Source: Xanthomonas sacchari (GTDB lineage: Bacteria; Pseudomonadota; Gammaproteobacteria; Xanthomonadales; Xanthomonadaceae). Taken from it: DNA of 64,000 bases. The first letter of the stretch is position 1, and each line of letters begins with the position of its first letter. The DNA is taken from NCBI RefSeq assembly GCF_040529065.1, contig NZ_CP132343.1, positions 4,791,001-4,855,000 on the forward strand. The letters run 5' to 3'. The translations under genes and the position numbers were made by a program. A model generated the notes under the pieces. That model had not been told where the DNA came from and ran no database searches. It saw only the letters and a program-made list of their open reading frames with translations. Positions 18,683 through 27,779 of this stretch are shown here, in pieces.

Positions 18683-19600
18683 ATGCATTCCCATTCCCGC
18701 GACGACATCGCCTTCGACGCCGACGGCGTCACCCTGCGCGGCTGGCTGTACCGGCCCATGCCGACAACCGCCGCGCCCGCGCCGATCGTGGTGATGGCGC
18801 ACGGCTGGTCGCTGGTCAAGGAGGCCTACCTGGATCGCTACGCCGAAGTGTTTGCCGCCGCCGGCCTCGCCGTGCTGGTGTACGACCACCGCGGCTTCGG
18901 CGACAGCGACGGCACGCCGCGGCAGGAGATCGATCCCTGGCGCCAGATCGAGGATTGCCGCCACGCCATCACCTACGCCGGCAGCCTGGACGGCGTCGAC
19001 CCGACGCGCATCGGCGTGTGGGGCACCAGCTACAGCGGCGCGCACGCCATGCAGGTCGCGGCCACCGATCGGCGGGTCAAAGCGGTGGTCGCGCAGGTGC
19101 CCGGCCTGGCCGGCTATCGCAACGGGCTGCGCCGCGGCAGCTACGAGCGCGCCGAGGCCCTGCAGGCCGCGTTCGCCGCGGATCGCCTGGCGGTGCTGCG
19201 CGGCGCAGAACCCGCACGCAAGGCCGTGATCGGCGCCGCCGATGCGCTTTTTCCCAGCGACGACGCGCGCGCCTTCTTCGAGGGCGCCGGTGCGATCGCA
19301 CCGAACTGGCGCAACTGGACCACGCTGCGCTCGGCGGAGTGGAGCCGCGGCTACGAGCCGGCATGCTTCGCCGCGGCGATCAGCCCGACTCCGTTGCTGA
19401 TGATCGTCGCCGACCGCGACTACATTTCCGGCACCGACTTCCAGTTGCAGGCCTATGCGCAGGCACTGGAACCGAAGCAGTTGCTGATGCTGCGCGGCGG
19501 TCACTTCGTGCCCTACGTCGAACAGTTCGAGGCCTCCAGCGGCGCGGCACGCGACTGGTTCGTTGCGCACCTGGCGGCGACGCCAGCGCCCGCTACCTGA
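18683..19600 (+). CDS. Alpha/beta hydrolase, dienelactone-hydrolase-like
   Basis: 305 residues from ATG 18683, with AGGAG at 18670-18674. Oxyanion block 'VVMAHGWSLVKEAYLDRYAE', 'VLVYDHRGFGDSDG', nucleophile 'GVWGTSYSGAHAMQV' (Ser in GTSYSG), acid 'IVADRDYISG' and His 'LRGGHFVPYV'. These proteins (sometimes annotated as X-Pro dipeptidyl-peptidase S15-like or YcjY-type) act on small esters or lactones. Cytoplasmic. Probably controlled by the divergent LysR gene. Confidence 0.85.
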   Translation: MHSHSRDDIAFDADGVTLRGWLYRPMPTTAAPAPIVVMAHGWSLVKEAYLDRYAEVFAAAGLAVLVYDHRGFGDSDGTPRQEIDPWRQIEDCRHAITYAGSLDGVDPTRIGVWGTSYSGAHAMQVAATDRRVKAVVAQVPGLAGYRNGLRRGSYERAEALQAAFAADRLAVLRGAEPARKAVIGAADALFPSDDARAFFEGAGAIAPNWRNWTTLRSAEWSRGYEPACFAAAISPTPLLMIVADRDYISGTDFQLQAYAQALEPKQLLMLRGGHFVPYVEQFEASSGAARDWFVAHLAATPAPAT

Positions 19601-19690
19601 TCAATGGCGCAACGGGACGGCGCCGCAGCGCCTGGGACGGCGATGCGGCTGCTAGTGTGGCGGCTGGTTCCCTCGCCCTACCCGCACCGC

Positions 19691-20413
19691 ATGTCGCTGC
19701 CCTCCCGCTACGCCGAATGCGACGCACCACCGGCGTTGCGCGATCACCTGCGCTGCAGTTGGCGCTTCCGCCAGGGCGAGGCCGACACCGCCGCGACGCA
19801 GGTGCTGCCCGACGGCTGCGTCGACCTGATCTGGAACGGCCGCGCGCTGTTCGTGGCCGGACCGGACCACTGCGCCAGCGACGCCACAGTGGCGCCGGGC
19901 AGCGTGCTGACCGCGGTGCGGCTGGCTGCGGGGGCCGGGCCCAGCCTGCTCGGCGTGCCGCTGCATGCCGTCGCCGACCAGCGCGTGCCGCTGGACGCGC
20001 TGTGGGGCGTGCGCGGCCGCGACTGGCAGGCACGGCTGGAAGAGGCCACCGATCCGCTGGCGGCCTTGCACGCGCTGTGCGCCAGCCGCCCGCTGCAGGC
20101 CGATCCCGCAATGGCCTGGCTGTTCGGGCAACTCGCCGGCAGCACGCCGCCGCGGCTGGCCGCGTTGACCGGCATGCTCGGCATCAGCGAACGCACGCTG
20201 CGGAGACGCAGCCACGAGGCCTTCGGCTACGGCCCCAAGACGCTGGAACGCATTCTCCGTCTGCAGCGCTTCCTGGGCATCGTGCGCCAGCATCCCAGTC
20301 TGACCGCAGCGGCACTCGAGGCCGGCTACGGCGACGCCCCGCACCTGGTGCGCGACAGCCAGCAACTGACCGGCCTGCGCCCGCGCGAACTGGTGCAACG
20401 CCACGCGCGCTGA
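19691..20413 (+). CDS. AraC-family regulator with DUF6597-type N-terminal domain
   Basis: 240 residues from ATG 19691 (MSLPSRYAECDAP); the frame opens earlier at 19604 but the extra part is low in coding character. N-terminal ligand domain 'TQVLPDGCVDLIWNG' and 'VAGPDHCASDATVAPG' fits the AraC regulators with the DUF6597 domain; the C-terminal helix-turn-helix pair starts at 'LAALTGMLGISERTLRRRSH' and continues 'FGYGPKTLERILRLQRFL' and 'LEAGYGDAPHLVRDSQQLTG'. It is upstream of a VOC-family enzyme on the same strand, a common pairing, with a 70-base gap. Confidence 0.85.
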   Translation: MSLPSRYAECDAPPALRDHLRCSWRFRQGEADTAATQVLPDGCVDLIWNGRALFVAGPDHCASDATVAPGSVLTAVRLAAGAGPSLLGVPLHAVADQRVPLDALWGVRGRDWQARLEEATDPLAALHALCASRPLQADPAMAWLFGQLAGSTPPRLAALTGMLGISERTLRRRSHEAFGYGPKTLERILRLQRFLGIVRQHPSLTAAALEAGYGDAPHLVRDSQQLTGLRPRELVQRHAR

Positions 20414-20483
20414 GCTGGCCGTTTTCGCCAAGCCGACGCCGCCGCGGCGCGGGATACTGGCGGCTCGTCCACAGGAGCCGCCC

Positions 20484-20834
20484 ATGTCCCGCGCCGAGCA
20501 ACACCACCGCATCGACTATCTGGAATTCGCCGTCGCCTCGATCGCCGCGGCCAAGGCCTTCTACGGCCAGGCCTTCGACTGGACCTTCCAGGACTACGGC
20601 CCGGACTACTGCGAATTCCGCGACGGCCGCCTGAGCGGCGGCTTCTTCCACGGCACGCCGCAACCCGGCGGCGCCCTGGTGGTGCTGTACTCCCACGATC
20701 TCGCCGCCACCCAGGCCCGCATCGAGGCCGCCGGCGGCCGCATCGTGCGGCCCGTATTTGACTTCCCCGGCGGGCGCCGCTTCCACTTCGCCGACCGCGA
20801 CGGCTACGAACTGGCGGTGTGGTGCGAGGGCTGA
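20484..20834 (+). CDS. VOC-family (glyoxalase-like) protein
   Basis: 116 residues, two beta-alpha-beta-beta-beta modules of the vicinal oxygen chelate fold. 'HRIDYLEFAVASIAAAKAFYGQAF' begins module one and 'FDFPGGRRFHFADRDGYELAVW' ends module two. Members include antibiotic-resistance proteins, dioxygenases and glyoxalases; the role here is not known. AGGAG precedes the ATG by seven bases. Follows an AraC regulator, which may control it. Confidence 0.88.
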   Translation: MSRAEQHHRIDYLEFAVASIAAAKAFYGQAFDWTFQDYGPDYCEFRDGRLSGGFFHGTPQPGGALVVLYSHDLAATQARIEAAGGRIVRPVFDFPGGRRFHFADRDGYELAVWCEG

Positions 20835-20867
20835 TGCCCGCTGCGCACGCGCGGCGATGCGGCCGCG

Positions 20868-21500
20868 CTAGTCCGGATCGCGCGCGTAGTGCCCCAGGAA
20901 CATGTCGGCCGCCGATGCGGCGACCTCGGCCTGTTGCGCGGGGCTGAGTGGCGGCTGGCCCATGCTCAACTGCGGCCAGAACGCGAAGCCCTTGATCAGC
21001 GCATGCAACTGCTGCGCGGCGAACTCGGGCTGCAGCGGCTTGAGCCGCCCATCGGCCAGGGCCGCGCGCAACCAGACCAGGGTGCCCTCCTCCTTGCTGC
21101 CCAGGCGCGCGACCAGCTCGCGCGCACGCTCGGGCGCGCGCAGGCCTTCCACCATCGCCATCCGCGACAAGCCGAGGAAGGCGGGATCGTCAAACATCTG
21201 CAGCTTCTGCTGCAGCAACTGCAGCAGCTGCGCGCGCAGCGGCTGCTGCGGGTCGTAAGGCACGCCGACCGTGTCCAGGCTGCGCTGCCAGAGCTGCACC
21301 AGGATCTCGTCGAACAGCGCGTCCTTGCTGGGGAAATGGTTGTAGACGGTGCGCTTGGACACGCCGGCGCTGGCCGCGATGCGGTCCATGCTGGTGGCCT
21401 CGAAGCCATGGCCATGGAACTCGGCGATCGCCGCCTCCAGGATCGCCTGGCGCTTGCGCTCGGTCAGCCGTGCCGAAGCGGGTGTGGAAAGAGAAGCCAT
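20868..21500 (-). CDS. TetR/AcrR-family repressor
   Basis: 210 residues. N-terminal helix-turn-helix 'AILEAAIAEFHGHGFEATSM' and 'IAASAGVSKRTVYNHFPSKD' is classic TetR; the C-terminal part resembles the AefR-like C-terminal domain ('GLSRMAMVEGLR', 'ALIKGFAFWPQL'). It is divergent from the lactamase-fold/SDR operon, 92 bases apart, with an inverted repeat between. The likely job is repression of that operon and itself; the ligand is unknown. Confidence 0.9.
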   Translation of the reverse strand: MASLSTPASARLTERKRQAILEAAIAEFHGHGFEATSMDRIAASAGVSKRTVYNHFPSKDALFDEILVQLWQRSLDTVGVPYDPQQPLRAQLLQLLQQKLQMFDDPAFLGLSRMAMVEGLRAPERARELVARLGSKEEGTLVWLRAALADGRLKPLQPEFAAQQLHALIKGFAFWPQLSMGQPPLSPAQQAEVAASAADMFLGHYARDPD

Positions 21501-21544
21501 GTCCGGATGTTACACCGACCAGTTTACTTTCACGCAAAGGAAAC

Positions 21545-21560
21545 TACACTGTGTAGTGTA
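21545..21560. promoter_or_regulatory. Candidate TetR operator
   Basis: TACACT (21545-21550) - GTGT - AGTGTA (21555-21560), a perfect 6-bp inverted repeat in the 92-base gap between the TetR gene and the lactamase-fold hydrolase gene. It sits about 33 bases before the hydrolase ATG, in an AT-richer patch with a possible -35-like TTACTTT just upstream. Confidence 0.6.
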
Positions 21561-21592
21561 ATTCTCGCGCTCGTCTTCCAAGGGTTGCTGCC

Positions 21593-22645
21593 ATGTCCGC
21601 GTCCGCTTCCTCGCTGTCTCCTGTTCCGCCCGCGCATCTGGCGTCGCCGCAGTACCGCCACGGCCGCTTCCGCAACGCCACCGCGGGCACCAGCGGCGCG
21701 CCCGGTCTGGCCGGGACCGTGCGGATCCTGTGGCACCTGCTGACCCGCAAGTCGCCCGAGGCGGTGCCCGCGCAGCCGCTGCCGGTGCTGCCGTTGACCG
21801 CCGCCCAGTTGCTGGCGGCGCCCGACCGCAGCCTGTACCGGCTCGGCCATTCCACCGTGCTGCTCAAGCTGCGCGAGCGTTTGTGGCTGACCGACCCGGT
21901 GTTCTCCGAGCGCGTCTCGCCGTTTCCGTTCGCCGGCCCACGCCGCTTCCACGCACCGCCGATCGCGCTGGACGCGTTGCCGCCCATCGCCGGGGTGATC
22001 CTCTCGCACGATCACTACGACCACCTGGACCGCGCCAGCATCCGCCGCCTGGCCGAGCGCGGCGGGACCTTCGTGACCCCGCTGGGCGTGGGCGACCTGC
22101 TGCAGCGCTGGGGTGTGGCCGCGGACAAGGTGCGGCAACTGGACTGGTGGCAGTCGACCACGGTGGACGGGGTGACGCTGACCGCCACGCCGGCGCAGCA
22201 TTTCTCCGGACGCGGCATGTTCGACCGTGGGCGCCGGCTGTGGTGTTCGTGGGCGATCGAGACGCCCGACCTGAAGCTGTTCTTCAGCGGCGACGGCGGC
22301 TACTCCGACGGCTTCAAGGCGATCGGCGAGCGGCTGGGCCCGTTCGATGTGAGCCTGATCGAGAACGGTGCCTACGACGTCGACTGGCCGCACGTGCACA
22401 TGCAGCCGGAGCAGACCCTGCAGGCGCATCTGGACATCGGTGGACGCACGCTGCTGCCGATCCACAATGGCACCTTCGACCTGGCCATGCACGCCTGGCA
22501 CGAACCCTTCGAACGCCTCGCGACGCTGGCCGACGCTGCCGGCGTGGCACTGGCCACACCACGCATGGGCGAGCGCGTCGACCTGGCGCAGCCCGCGCAC
22601 GGCGAGCGCTGGTGGCGCGCACTGGCGCAGGGGCTGTCGCTGTGA
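21593..22645 (+). CDS. Metallo-beta-lactamase-fold hydrolase (NAPE-PLD/RomA-like)
   Basis: 350 residues. Metal-binding motif HxHxDH is present as 'SHDHYDHLD', with further ligands in '[10 protein letters not shown]' and '[11 protein letters not shown]' and a C-terminal '[20 protein letters not shown]'. This belongs to the branch that includes phosphodiesterases acting on lipids (NAPE-PLD) and the Romboid-like RomA/UlaG proteins. Probably two zinc ions, cytoplasmic. Its stop overlaps the SDR start (GTGA), so the two are co-translated; TetR next door is the likely regulator. Confidence 0.85.
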   Translation: MSASASSLSPVPPAHLASPQYRHGRFRNATAGTSGAPGLAGTVRILWHLLTRKSPEAVPAQPLPVLPLTAAQLLAAPDRSLYRLGHSTVLLKLRERLWLTDPVFSERVSPFPFAGPRRFHAPPIALDALPPIAGVILSHDHYDHLDRASIRRLAERGGTFVTPLGVGDLLQRWGVAADKVRQLDWWQSTTVDGVTLTATPAQHFSGRGMFDRGRRLWCSWAIETPDLKLFFSGDGGYSDGFKAIGERLGPFDVSLIENGAYDVDWPHVHMQPEQTLQAHLDIGGRTLLPIHNGTFDLAMHAWHEPFERLATLADAAGVALATPRMGERVDLAQPAHGERWWRALAQGLSL

Positions 22646-23571
22646 ACCGCTGGACCCTGGCCGACCTGCCGTCGCAGCGCGACAAGATCGCCATCGTCAC
22701 CGGTGCCAGCCCTGGCGGCCTCGGCTACGAGACAGCGCAGGCCCTGGCCGGCGCGGGCGCCAGCGTGGTGCTGGCCGCCCGCAACCCGGGCAAGGGCGAG
22801 GCTGCGCGGCAGGCGATCCTGGCCGCGCATCCGGCGGCCGACGTTCGCGTGGAAGCCCTGGACCTGGCGCAGCTCGCGTCGGTAGCCGCCTTCGCCGCGC
22901 GCATCGCGGCGCGCTCCCCGCGGCTGGATCTGCTGATCAACAACGCCGGCGTGATGGCGCCCCCGCAGCGACAGACCACCGCCGACGGCCTGGAACTGCA
23001 GTTCGGCAGCAACTACCTCGGCCACTTCGCGCTGACCGCGCGCCTGTTGCCGCTGCTGCGCGCCGCGCCGGGCGCACGCGTGGTGAACCTCTCGAGCCTG
23101 GCGCATCGCCAAGCCCGCATCGACTTCGACGACCTGCAGTGCGAACGTCCCTACCGGCCGTGGAAGGCCTATGGGCAATCCAAGCTGGCGATGCTGATGT
23201 TTTCGCTGGAACTGCAGCGGCGCAGCGACGCGCAGGGCTGGGGCGTACGCGCGCTGGCCGCGCATCCCGGCTTCGCGCAGACGGCGCTGATCGCCAATGG
23301 CCCGGCGGTCGACGGTCGCCGCACCGCGATCGGCGCGGCGACGCAGTGGCTGGGCGCATGGATCACCCAGTCCGCCGCCGCCGGTGCGCTGCCCACGCTC
23401 TACGCCGCCACCTCGCCGAACGCCCAGCCCGGCGGTTACTACGGGCCCGACGGCCTGCTCGAGCTGAAAGGCGACCCGGCTCCGGCCAGGATCGCCCGGC
23501 AGGCGCGCGACCCGCAGGTCGCTGCGAAGTTGTGGGACGTGGCGTGCACGCTGGCCGGCGTGGCGTTCTGA
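22642..23571 (+). CDS. Short-chain dehydrogenase/reductase (WWOX/retinol-dehydrogenase-like)
   Basis: 309 residues, starting at GTG 22642 which overlaps the stop of the lactamase-fold gene (GTGA). Rossmann motif '[18 protein letters not shown]' (TGxxxGxG variant), '[12 protein letters not shown]' (NNAG), catalytic 'NLSSLAHRQ' serine and 'YGQSKLAML' (YxxxK). Length and spacing fit the retinol-dehydrogenase-like SDRs. Substrate unknown. The pairing with a lipid-type lactamase-fold hydrolase suggests joint lipid or aldehyde metabolism; that is inference. Confidence 0.9.
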   Translation: MNRWTLADLPSQRDKIAIVTGASPGGLGYETAQALAGAGASVVLAARNPGKGEAARQAILAAHPAADVRVEALDLAQLASVAAFAARIAARSPRLDLLINNAGVMAPPQRQTTADGLELQFGSNYLGHFALTARLLPLLRAAPGARVVNLSSLAHRQARIDFDDLQCERPYRPWKAYGQSKLAMLMFSLELQRRSDAQGWGVRALAAHPGFAQTALIANGPAVDGRRTAIGAATQWLGAWITQSAAAGALPTLYAATSPNAQPGGYYGPDGLLELKGDPAPARIARQARDPQVAAKLWDVACTLAGVAF

Positions 23572-23600
23572 CTGCACCGCGGCACCAACAGGTGGCCTTC

Positions 23601-23666
23601 GTAGGAGCGGCTTCAGCCGCGACAGGCGTTACCGGGAATGCCCGTCGCGGCTGAAGCCGCTCCTAC
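23601..23666. repeat. REP-like palindromic repeat (full copy)
   Basis: GTAGGAGCGGCTTCAGCCGC at 23601 pairs with GCGGCTGAAGCCGCTCCTAC ending at 23666, with the shared spacer GGCGTTACCGGGAATGCCC between. Both arms are intact, so the whole 66 bases can form one long hairpin with smaller hairpins in each arm. It lies between convergent genes. Confidence 0.9.
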
Positions 23667-23695
23667 GCAGCACGCCCCGTCGTTACTAGCGGCTG

Positions 23696-24325
23696 CTACA
23701 GCCGCGCCCACTCCAATCCCTCTCTCCGGCGATAGAACACCGCCAGCGCCTTGCCGCAGACGCTGTCGGCATCGACGAAGCCGAAATAGCGGCCGTCGAA
23801 ACTGTCGCCGCGATGATCGCCCATGACCAGCAGCTTGCCGCGCGGCACCCGCACGTCGTGCAGGTCCGGGCCGCCGCCTGCGTCCAGGTCGAGCCGCGCG
23901 ATGCGCGCGCCGAACCGCTCGGCATCGCCTGCGGCGCCCATCTGCAGCGGCTGGCCGTTGATGGAGAGATGGCCATCGCGCACATCCACACGGTCGCCCG
24001 CCACCGCCACCACGCGCTTGATCAGGCGCGTGCCGTCGTGCGGCGAATCGAACACCGCCACGTCGCCGCGCTGCGGCCGGCCGCGTTCGAACACGCGGTA
24101 CTCGGTGAACGGCACGCGCAGCCCGTAAGCGCTCATGTCCACGGCAACACGATCGCCGGGCTGCAGCGTCGGCTGCATCGAGCCGGAGGGCACCACGTAG
24201 TGATTGGCGAAGGACGACCGCGCGGCGGTGAGCAGCAACAGCATCACCGCCATCGGCACCAGTTCCTTGCGGGTCCAGCGCGCGGCGCGCTGCAGGCGGG
24301 TGGCATGCGGATCGGCGTGGGTCAT
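23696..24325 (-). CDS. Signal peptidase I paralogue
   Basis: 209 residues from ATG 24325. Inner-membrane protease of the S26 family: one N-terminal helix ('LVPMAVMLLLLTAA', about 22-35), then catalytic Ser49 in 'VPSGSMQPTL', Lys103 in 'RLIKRVVAVAGD', and the C-terminal 'VMGDHRGDSFDGRYFG' box. It is shorter than the usual housekeeping LepB with two helices, so this is likely an additional, possibly specialised, signal peptidase. An upstream ATG (24367) would add 14 residues. It is followed by two secreted proteins but not arranged as a dedicated operon with them. Confidence 0.88.
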   Translation of the reverse strand: MTHADPHATRLQRAARWTRKELVPMAVMLLLLTAARSSFANHYVVPSGSMQPTLQPGDRVAVDMSAYGLRVPFTEYRVFERGRPQRGDVAVFDSPHDGTRLIKRVVAVAGDRVDVRDGHLSINGQPLQMGAAGDAERFGARIARLDLDAGGGPDLHDVRVPRGKLLVMGDHRGDSFDGRYFGFVDADSVCGKALAVFYRRREGLEWARL

Positions 24326-24460
24326 GGGGGCACCTGGGATGAGCGAGGGCGGCACGGGACGTGTCATGGCGACAGTGCGCGCTCGGCGGCTCGGGAAGCC
24401 AGTGACGAAAGGCATGGCGCCGCCCGGCACAGACGCATGCCGACACCATGCAGACGGCAA

Positions 24461-24853
24461 CTACTTGCAGTCCGGAAACTCACCCACTTTGACGACGGGA
24501 GGCAAACGTTCCTCGTTTCCGCCATCCCTCCCTTGTTCGCCATTGAGATAGGTGATTCGCGCGCCTTTCCCGTCGCGACGCACCGCGTAGAGCGGTTCGT
24601 TCCGGTCCGAGTACACCACGAGCGTTTCGTCTTCGGCATGCGTCGAGAACAAGGACGGGGTCAACGGACCGCCCTCGTAGCGCTGGATCAACAGCCGAGT
24701 GCCATCGGCGGCGGGCAGGATCCAGATCGTCGTCCCCAGCAAATCTCCGCCAGCCTCGGACCAGCAGACATTGGAAAAGCTCTCCGGTCTCGATTCGTGG
24801 AAATGCGCCGAACCCGCTGCCACGCTCATCAGAAGCGCCAGACCCACCATCAT
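24461..24853 (-). CDS. Secreted hypothetical protein, 130 residues
   Basis: N-terminal signal peptide 'MMVGLALLMSVAAGSAHF' followed by a small beta-rich domain ('TTIWILPAADGTRLLIQRYEG', 'TLVVYSDRNEPLYAVRRD') and an acidic, proline-containing C-terminus. Two cysteines, one near each end of the mature part (NVCWSEAG and FPDCK), could form a disulfide in the periplasm. No family recognised. Confidence 0.6.
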   Translation of the reverse strand: MMVGLALLMSVAAGSAHFHESRPESFSNVCWSEAGGDLLGTTIWILPAADGTRLLIQRYEGGPLTPSLFSTHAEDETLVVYSDRNEPLYAVRRDGKGARITYLNGEQGRDGGNEERLPPVVKVGEFPDCK

Positions 24854-25008
24854 GTTTCGAGACTCCTATGCATCGGGTGAATGAATCAGCCGCAATGATG
24901 CCGCATCTGTCGAGACACGCCACCTGGGCGGTTCGAGCGTACTTTCCCAGACCGCAGCGCGCGCCAGCGTGCGAGCAAAAGCACGGCGGTCACGCCCTCG
25001 GCAGCTAC

Positions 25009-25518
25009 CTATGGTGTGACCTCGATGCGGTTGTACGTGGCAGCCTTCATGGGGCCCACCTGATCGGGAGCGTTCGCCACTGTCGCCGCCAGCAATTCGC
25101 GGTACCGCAGCAACGGCTGCGCAGCCACCAAGTAGCGGCGTCCAGGCACGATCCGGTAGTTCCTGGACAGATCCACCGTCGCGGATTTCGACTCGCCCGG
25201 ACGCAGGATCACGTCGGGCCTCGAACCCGGTAGCTGGCTCACGTAGATGCCACGGTAGGCCACAGGACTTCCGTCCTCCTGCAGCACTCGGAACACATTC
25301 GCTTGCAGTTGCCCGTCGCGGTTCACCTCGGGGATATAGGCATCCGGCACCGCGATCGGCTGATCGCCCGCGTTGGCCAGAGTGATCGTAATGACCGCTG
25401 TGCCCGTGCTCTCACTGGCTGCTTGCGTGTGTTCCAGTCGGATATCCAATCGCCCTGCGGCAGACGCCGCAAAACAGGCGCCCAGCAGCGCCATACCGAC
25501 AATCCAGCTTCCCTTCAT
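25009..25518 (-). CDS. Secreted protein resembling the N-terminal domain of M35 proteases, without a protease domain
   Basis: 169 residues from ATG 25518; AAGGAG six bases upstream picks this codon over an ATG two codons earlier. Signal peptide 'GMALLGACFAASAAG', then an immunoglobulin-like beta domain ('AVITITLANAGDQPIAVP', 'NVFRVLQEDGSPVAYRGIYV', 'DVILRPGESKSATVDLSRNY'). This pattern matches the domain that precedes the catalytic domain in bacterial M35 (deuterolysin-type) metalloproteases, but no HExxH zinc site follows, so this is a stand-alone copy. It could be an intramolecular chaperone, inhibitor or envelope protein. The gene lies downstream of the dcp terminator. Confidence 0.6.
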   Translation of the reverse strand: MKGSWIVGMALLGACFAASAAGRLDIRLEHTQAASESTGTAVITITLANAGDQPIAVPDAYIPEVNRDGQLQANVFRVLQEDGSPVAYRGIYVSQLPGSRPDVILRPGESKSATVDLSRNYRIVPGRRYLVAAQPLLRYRELLAATVANAPDQVGPMKAATYNRIEVTP

Positions 25519-25560
25519 GGCCATCTCCTTGTGGTGGATGGAGTCTCCGGACACTCCAAC

Positions 25561-25591
25561 AAAAACGGGATGGCCGCAAGGCCATCCCGTT
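25561..25591 (-). terminator. Rho-independent terminator of the M3 peptidase gene
   Basis: On the minus strand AACGGGATGGCC / GGCCATCCCGTT (25564-25591) is a 12-base-pair stem with a 4-base loop, followed by a T run (25561-25565 as A on the plus strand). It lies 29 bases past the peptidase stop. Confidence 0.85.
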
Positions 25592-25619
25592 CTCCACACA
25601 CCCGATCGGCCAGCGCCGA

Positions 25620-27779
25620 TCAGTTCTTCAGACCACGGTTTTCCAGCAGCGGCTCGACGCTGGGGTCCTTGCCGCGGAAGTCGCGGTACAGGGTGGCCAG
25701 GTCGACGGTGTTGCCGCGCGAGAGGATCTTGTCGCGGAAGATATCGCCGTTGGCGCGGGTCAGGCCGCCGTGCTCCTTGAACCACTGGAACGCGTCGTCG
25801 TCGAGCACTTCCGACCAGAAGTAGGCGTAGTAGCCGGCCGAGTAGCCGCCGCCCCAGATGTGGTCGAAATAGGTGGTGCGGTAGCGCGGCGGCACTTCGG
25901 CCAGGTCCACCTTGTACTTCTTCAGCGAGTCGGCCTCGTACTTGTCCACGTCCTGCAGCGGCGCGTCGGCCGGCAGGGTGTGCCAGGACAGGTCGAGCAG
26001 CGCCGCCGACAGGTACTCGGTGGTGGCGTAGCCCTGGTTGAAGGTGCGCGACTTCTTGATCTTCTCCACCAGGTCGGCCGGCATCGCTTCGCCGGTCTGG
26101 TAGTGCTTGGCGTAGTGCGCGAACACCTTCGGATCCGACGCCCAGTGCTCGTTGAACTGCGAGGGGAACTCGACGAAGTCGCGCGAGGTGGCGGTGCCGG
26201 CCAGGGTCGGGTACTTCACGTTGGAGAACATGCCGTGCAGCGCATGGCCGAACTCGTGGAACATGGTGGTGACGTCGTCGAAGCTCAGCAGCGCCGGCTG
26301 GCCCGGGGCGGGCTTGGTGAAGTTGCAGACGTTGTAGACCACCGGCTTGGTGCCGGTCAGGCCGTTCTGGCCGACGAACTCGTCCATCCAGGCGCCGCCG
26401 GACTTGCTGTCGCGCTTGAAGTAGTCGGTGTAGAACAGCGCCAGCGACTTGCCGTCCTTGTCGAACACTTCATAGACCTTCATCCCGTCGTGGTAGGTGG
26501 GGATGTCGGTGCGCTCCTTGAAGGTGAGGCCGTACAGCTGGTTGGCGGCGTAGAAGACGCCGTTCTGCAGCACGTTGTCCAGTTCGAAGTACGGCTTGAT
26601 CTGCGCTTCGTCGAGGTCGTACTTGGCCTTGCGCACCTGCTCGGCGTAGAAGTCCCAGTCGGCGGCGGTGAGCTTGAAGCCGCCCTTCTGGGCGTCGATC
26701 ACCTTCTGCATTTCGGCCGCTTCGCTGCGCGCCTTGGCGGTGGCGGCAGGCACGGTGTCGGTGAGCAGCTTCAGCGCCGCGGCCGGGGTCTTGGCCATCT
26801 GGTCGCTGAGGCTGTAGGCGGCGTAGCTGCCGAAGCCGAGCAGCTTGGCCTTCTGCGCGCGCAGCTGCGCCAGGCGCTGCACGGTCTGGCGGGTGTCGTT
26901 GGCGTCGCCCTTCTCGGCGCGCGACTGCGAGGCGGCCATCACCTGCTGACGCAGATCGCGGTCCTTCAGCGAGGCCAGCACCGGCTGCTGGGTGGTGTTC
27001 TGCAGGGCCAGCAGGTACTTGCCGTCGAGCTTGCGCGCGGTGGCGTCCTGCGCGGCCGAGGCGATGTCGCCGTCGGACATGCCGTCGAGCTTGGCCTTGT
27101 CGTCCACCACCACGGCGCCGGCGGCAGTGGCCGCGACCAGCTTGGTGTGGAACTGCGTGGCCAGGGTGGTCTCTTCGACGTTGAGCTTGCGCAGGGTGGC
27201 CTTGTCGGCGTCGGACAGTTGCGCGCCGGCACGCACGAACTCCTGGTATTCGTACTCGACCAGGCGCTTCTGCTCCGGGTCGAGGGTCAGCGTGTCGCGC
27301 TGGTCGTACAGGCTCTTGATGCGCGCGAACAGCTTGGGATCCAGGCTGATCTCGTCCTGGTGCGCGGCCAGCTTGGGCGCGATCTCTTCCTGGATCTTCT
27401 GGCGGGCGTCGTTGGTGTCGGCCTGGACCAGGCCGAAGAAGATGCGCGACACGCGGGTCAGGGTCTCGCCGCTGCGCTCCATCGCTTCCAGGGTGTTGGC
27501 GAAGGTGGCCGGCTCCGGGTTGTCGGCGATCTTGCGGATCTCGGCCAGGTGCTGCTTCATGCCTTCTTCGAACGCCGGCAGGTAGTCGCTGTCCTTGATC
27601 TTGTCGAACGGCGGCGCCTGGAACGGCAGCGTGCTCGGGGTCAGCAGCGGGTTGGCGGCGGCGGCGGGCTGCGCGGCGGCCGGAGCAGCGGGGGCGGCGG
27701 GCACGGGGGTGGACTCCTTACCGGAACAGGCGGCCAGCGCCAAGCTGATGGCAGCGGCCAGAACGACGTTACGCGACAT
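25620..27779 (-). CDS. dcp: M3 peptidyl-dipeptidase, lipoprotein form (Dcp)
   Basis: 719 residues from ATG 27779. Begins with a lipoprotein signal 'AAISLALAACSGKEST', with the lipidated Cys in LAAC, so the enzyme should sit in the envelope rather than the cytoplasm as most Dcp do. The zinc motif is 'TMFHEFGHALHGM' (HExGH) and the downstream glutamate block 'FVEFPSQFNEHW' is present. Family members remove dipeptides from the C-terminus of peptides. A long Ala/Pro-rich linker follows the lipid site. The next gene upstream (minus strand) is a cyanophycinase/isoaspartyl peptidase fusion with a signal peptide, so both act on extracytoplasmic peptides. A terminator follows. Confidence 0.92.
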   Translation of the reverse strand: MSRNVVLAAAISLALAACSGKESTPVPAAPAAPAAAQPAAAANPLLTPSTLPFQAPPFDKIKDSDYLPAFEEGMKQHLAEIRKIADNPEPATFANTLEAMERSGETLTRVSRIFFGLVQADTNDARQKIQEEIAPKLAAHQDEISLDPKLFARIKSLYDQRDTLTLDPEQKRLVEYEYQEFVRAGAQLSDADKATLRKLNVEETTLATQFHTKLVAATAAGAVVVDDKAKLDGMSDGDIASAAQDATARKLDGKYLLALQNTTQQPVLASLKDRDLRQQVMAASQSRAEKGDANDTRQTVQRLAQLRAQKAKLLGFGSYAAYSLSDQMAKTPAAALKLLTDTVPAATAKARSEAAEMQKVIDAQKGGFKLTAADWDFYAEQVRKAKYDLDEAQIKPYFELDNVLQNGVFYAANQLYGLTFKERTDIPTYHDGMKVYEVFDKDGKSLALFYTDYFKRDSKSGGAWMDEFVGQNGLTGTKPVVYNVCNFTKPAPGQPALLSFDDVTTMFHEFGHALHGMFSNVKYPTLAGTATSRDFVEFPSQFNEHWASDPKVFAHYAKHYQTGEAMPADLVEKIKKSRTFNQGYATTEYLSAALLDLSWHTLPADAPLQDVDKYEADSLKKYKVDLAEVPPRYRTTYFDHIWGGGYSAGYYAYFWSEVLDDDAFQWFKEHGGLTRANGDIFRDKILSRGNTVDLATLYRDFRGKDPSVEPLLENRGLKN

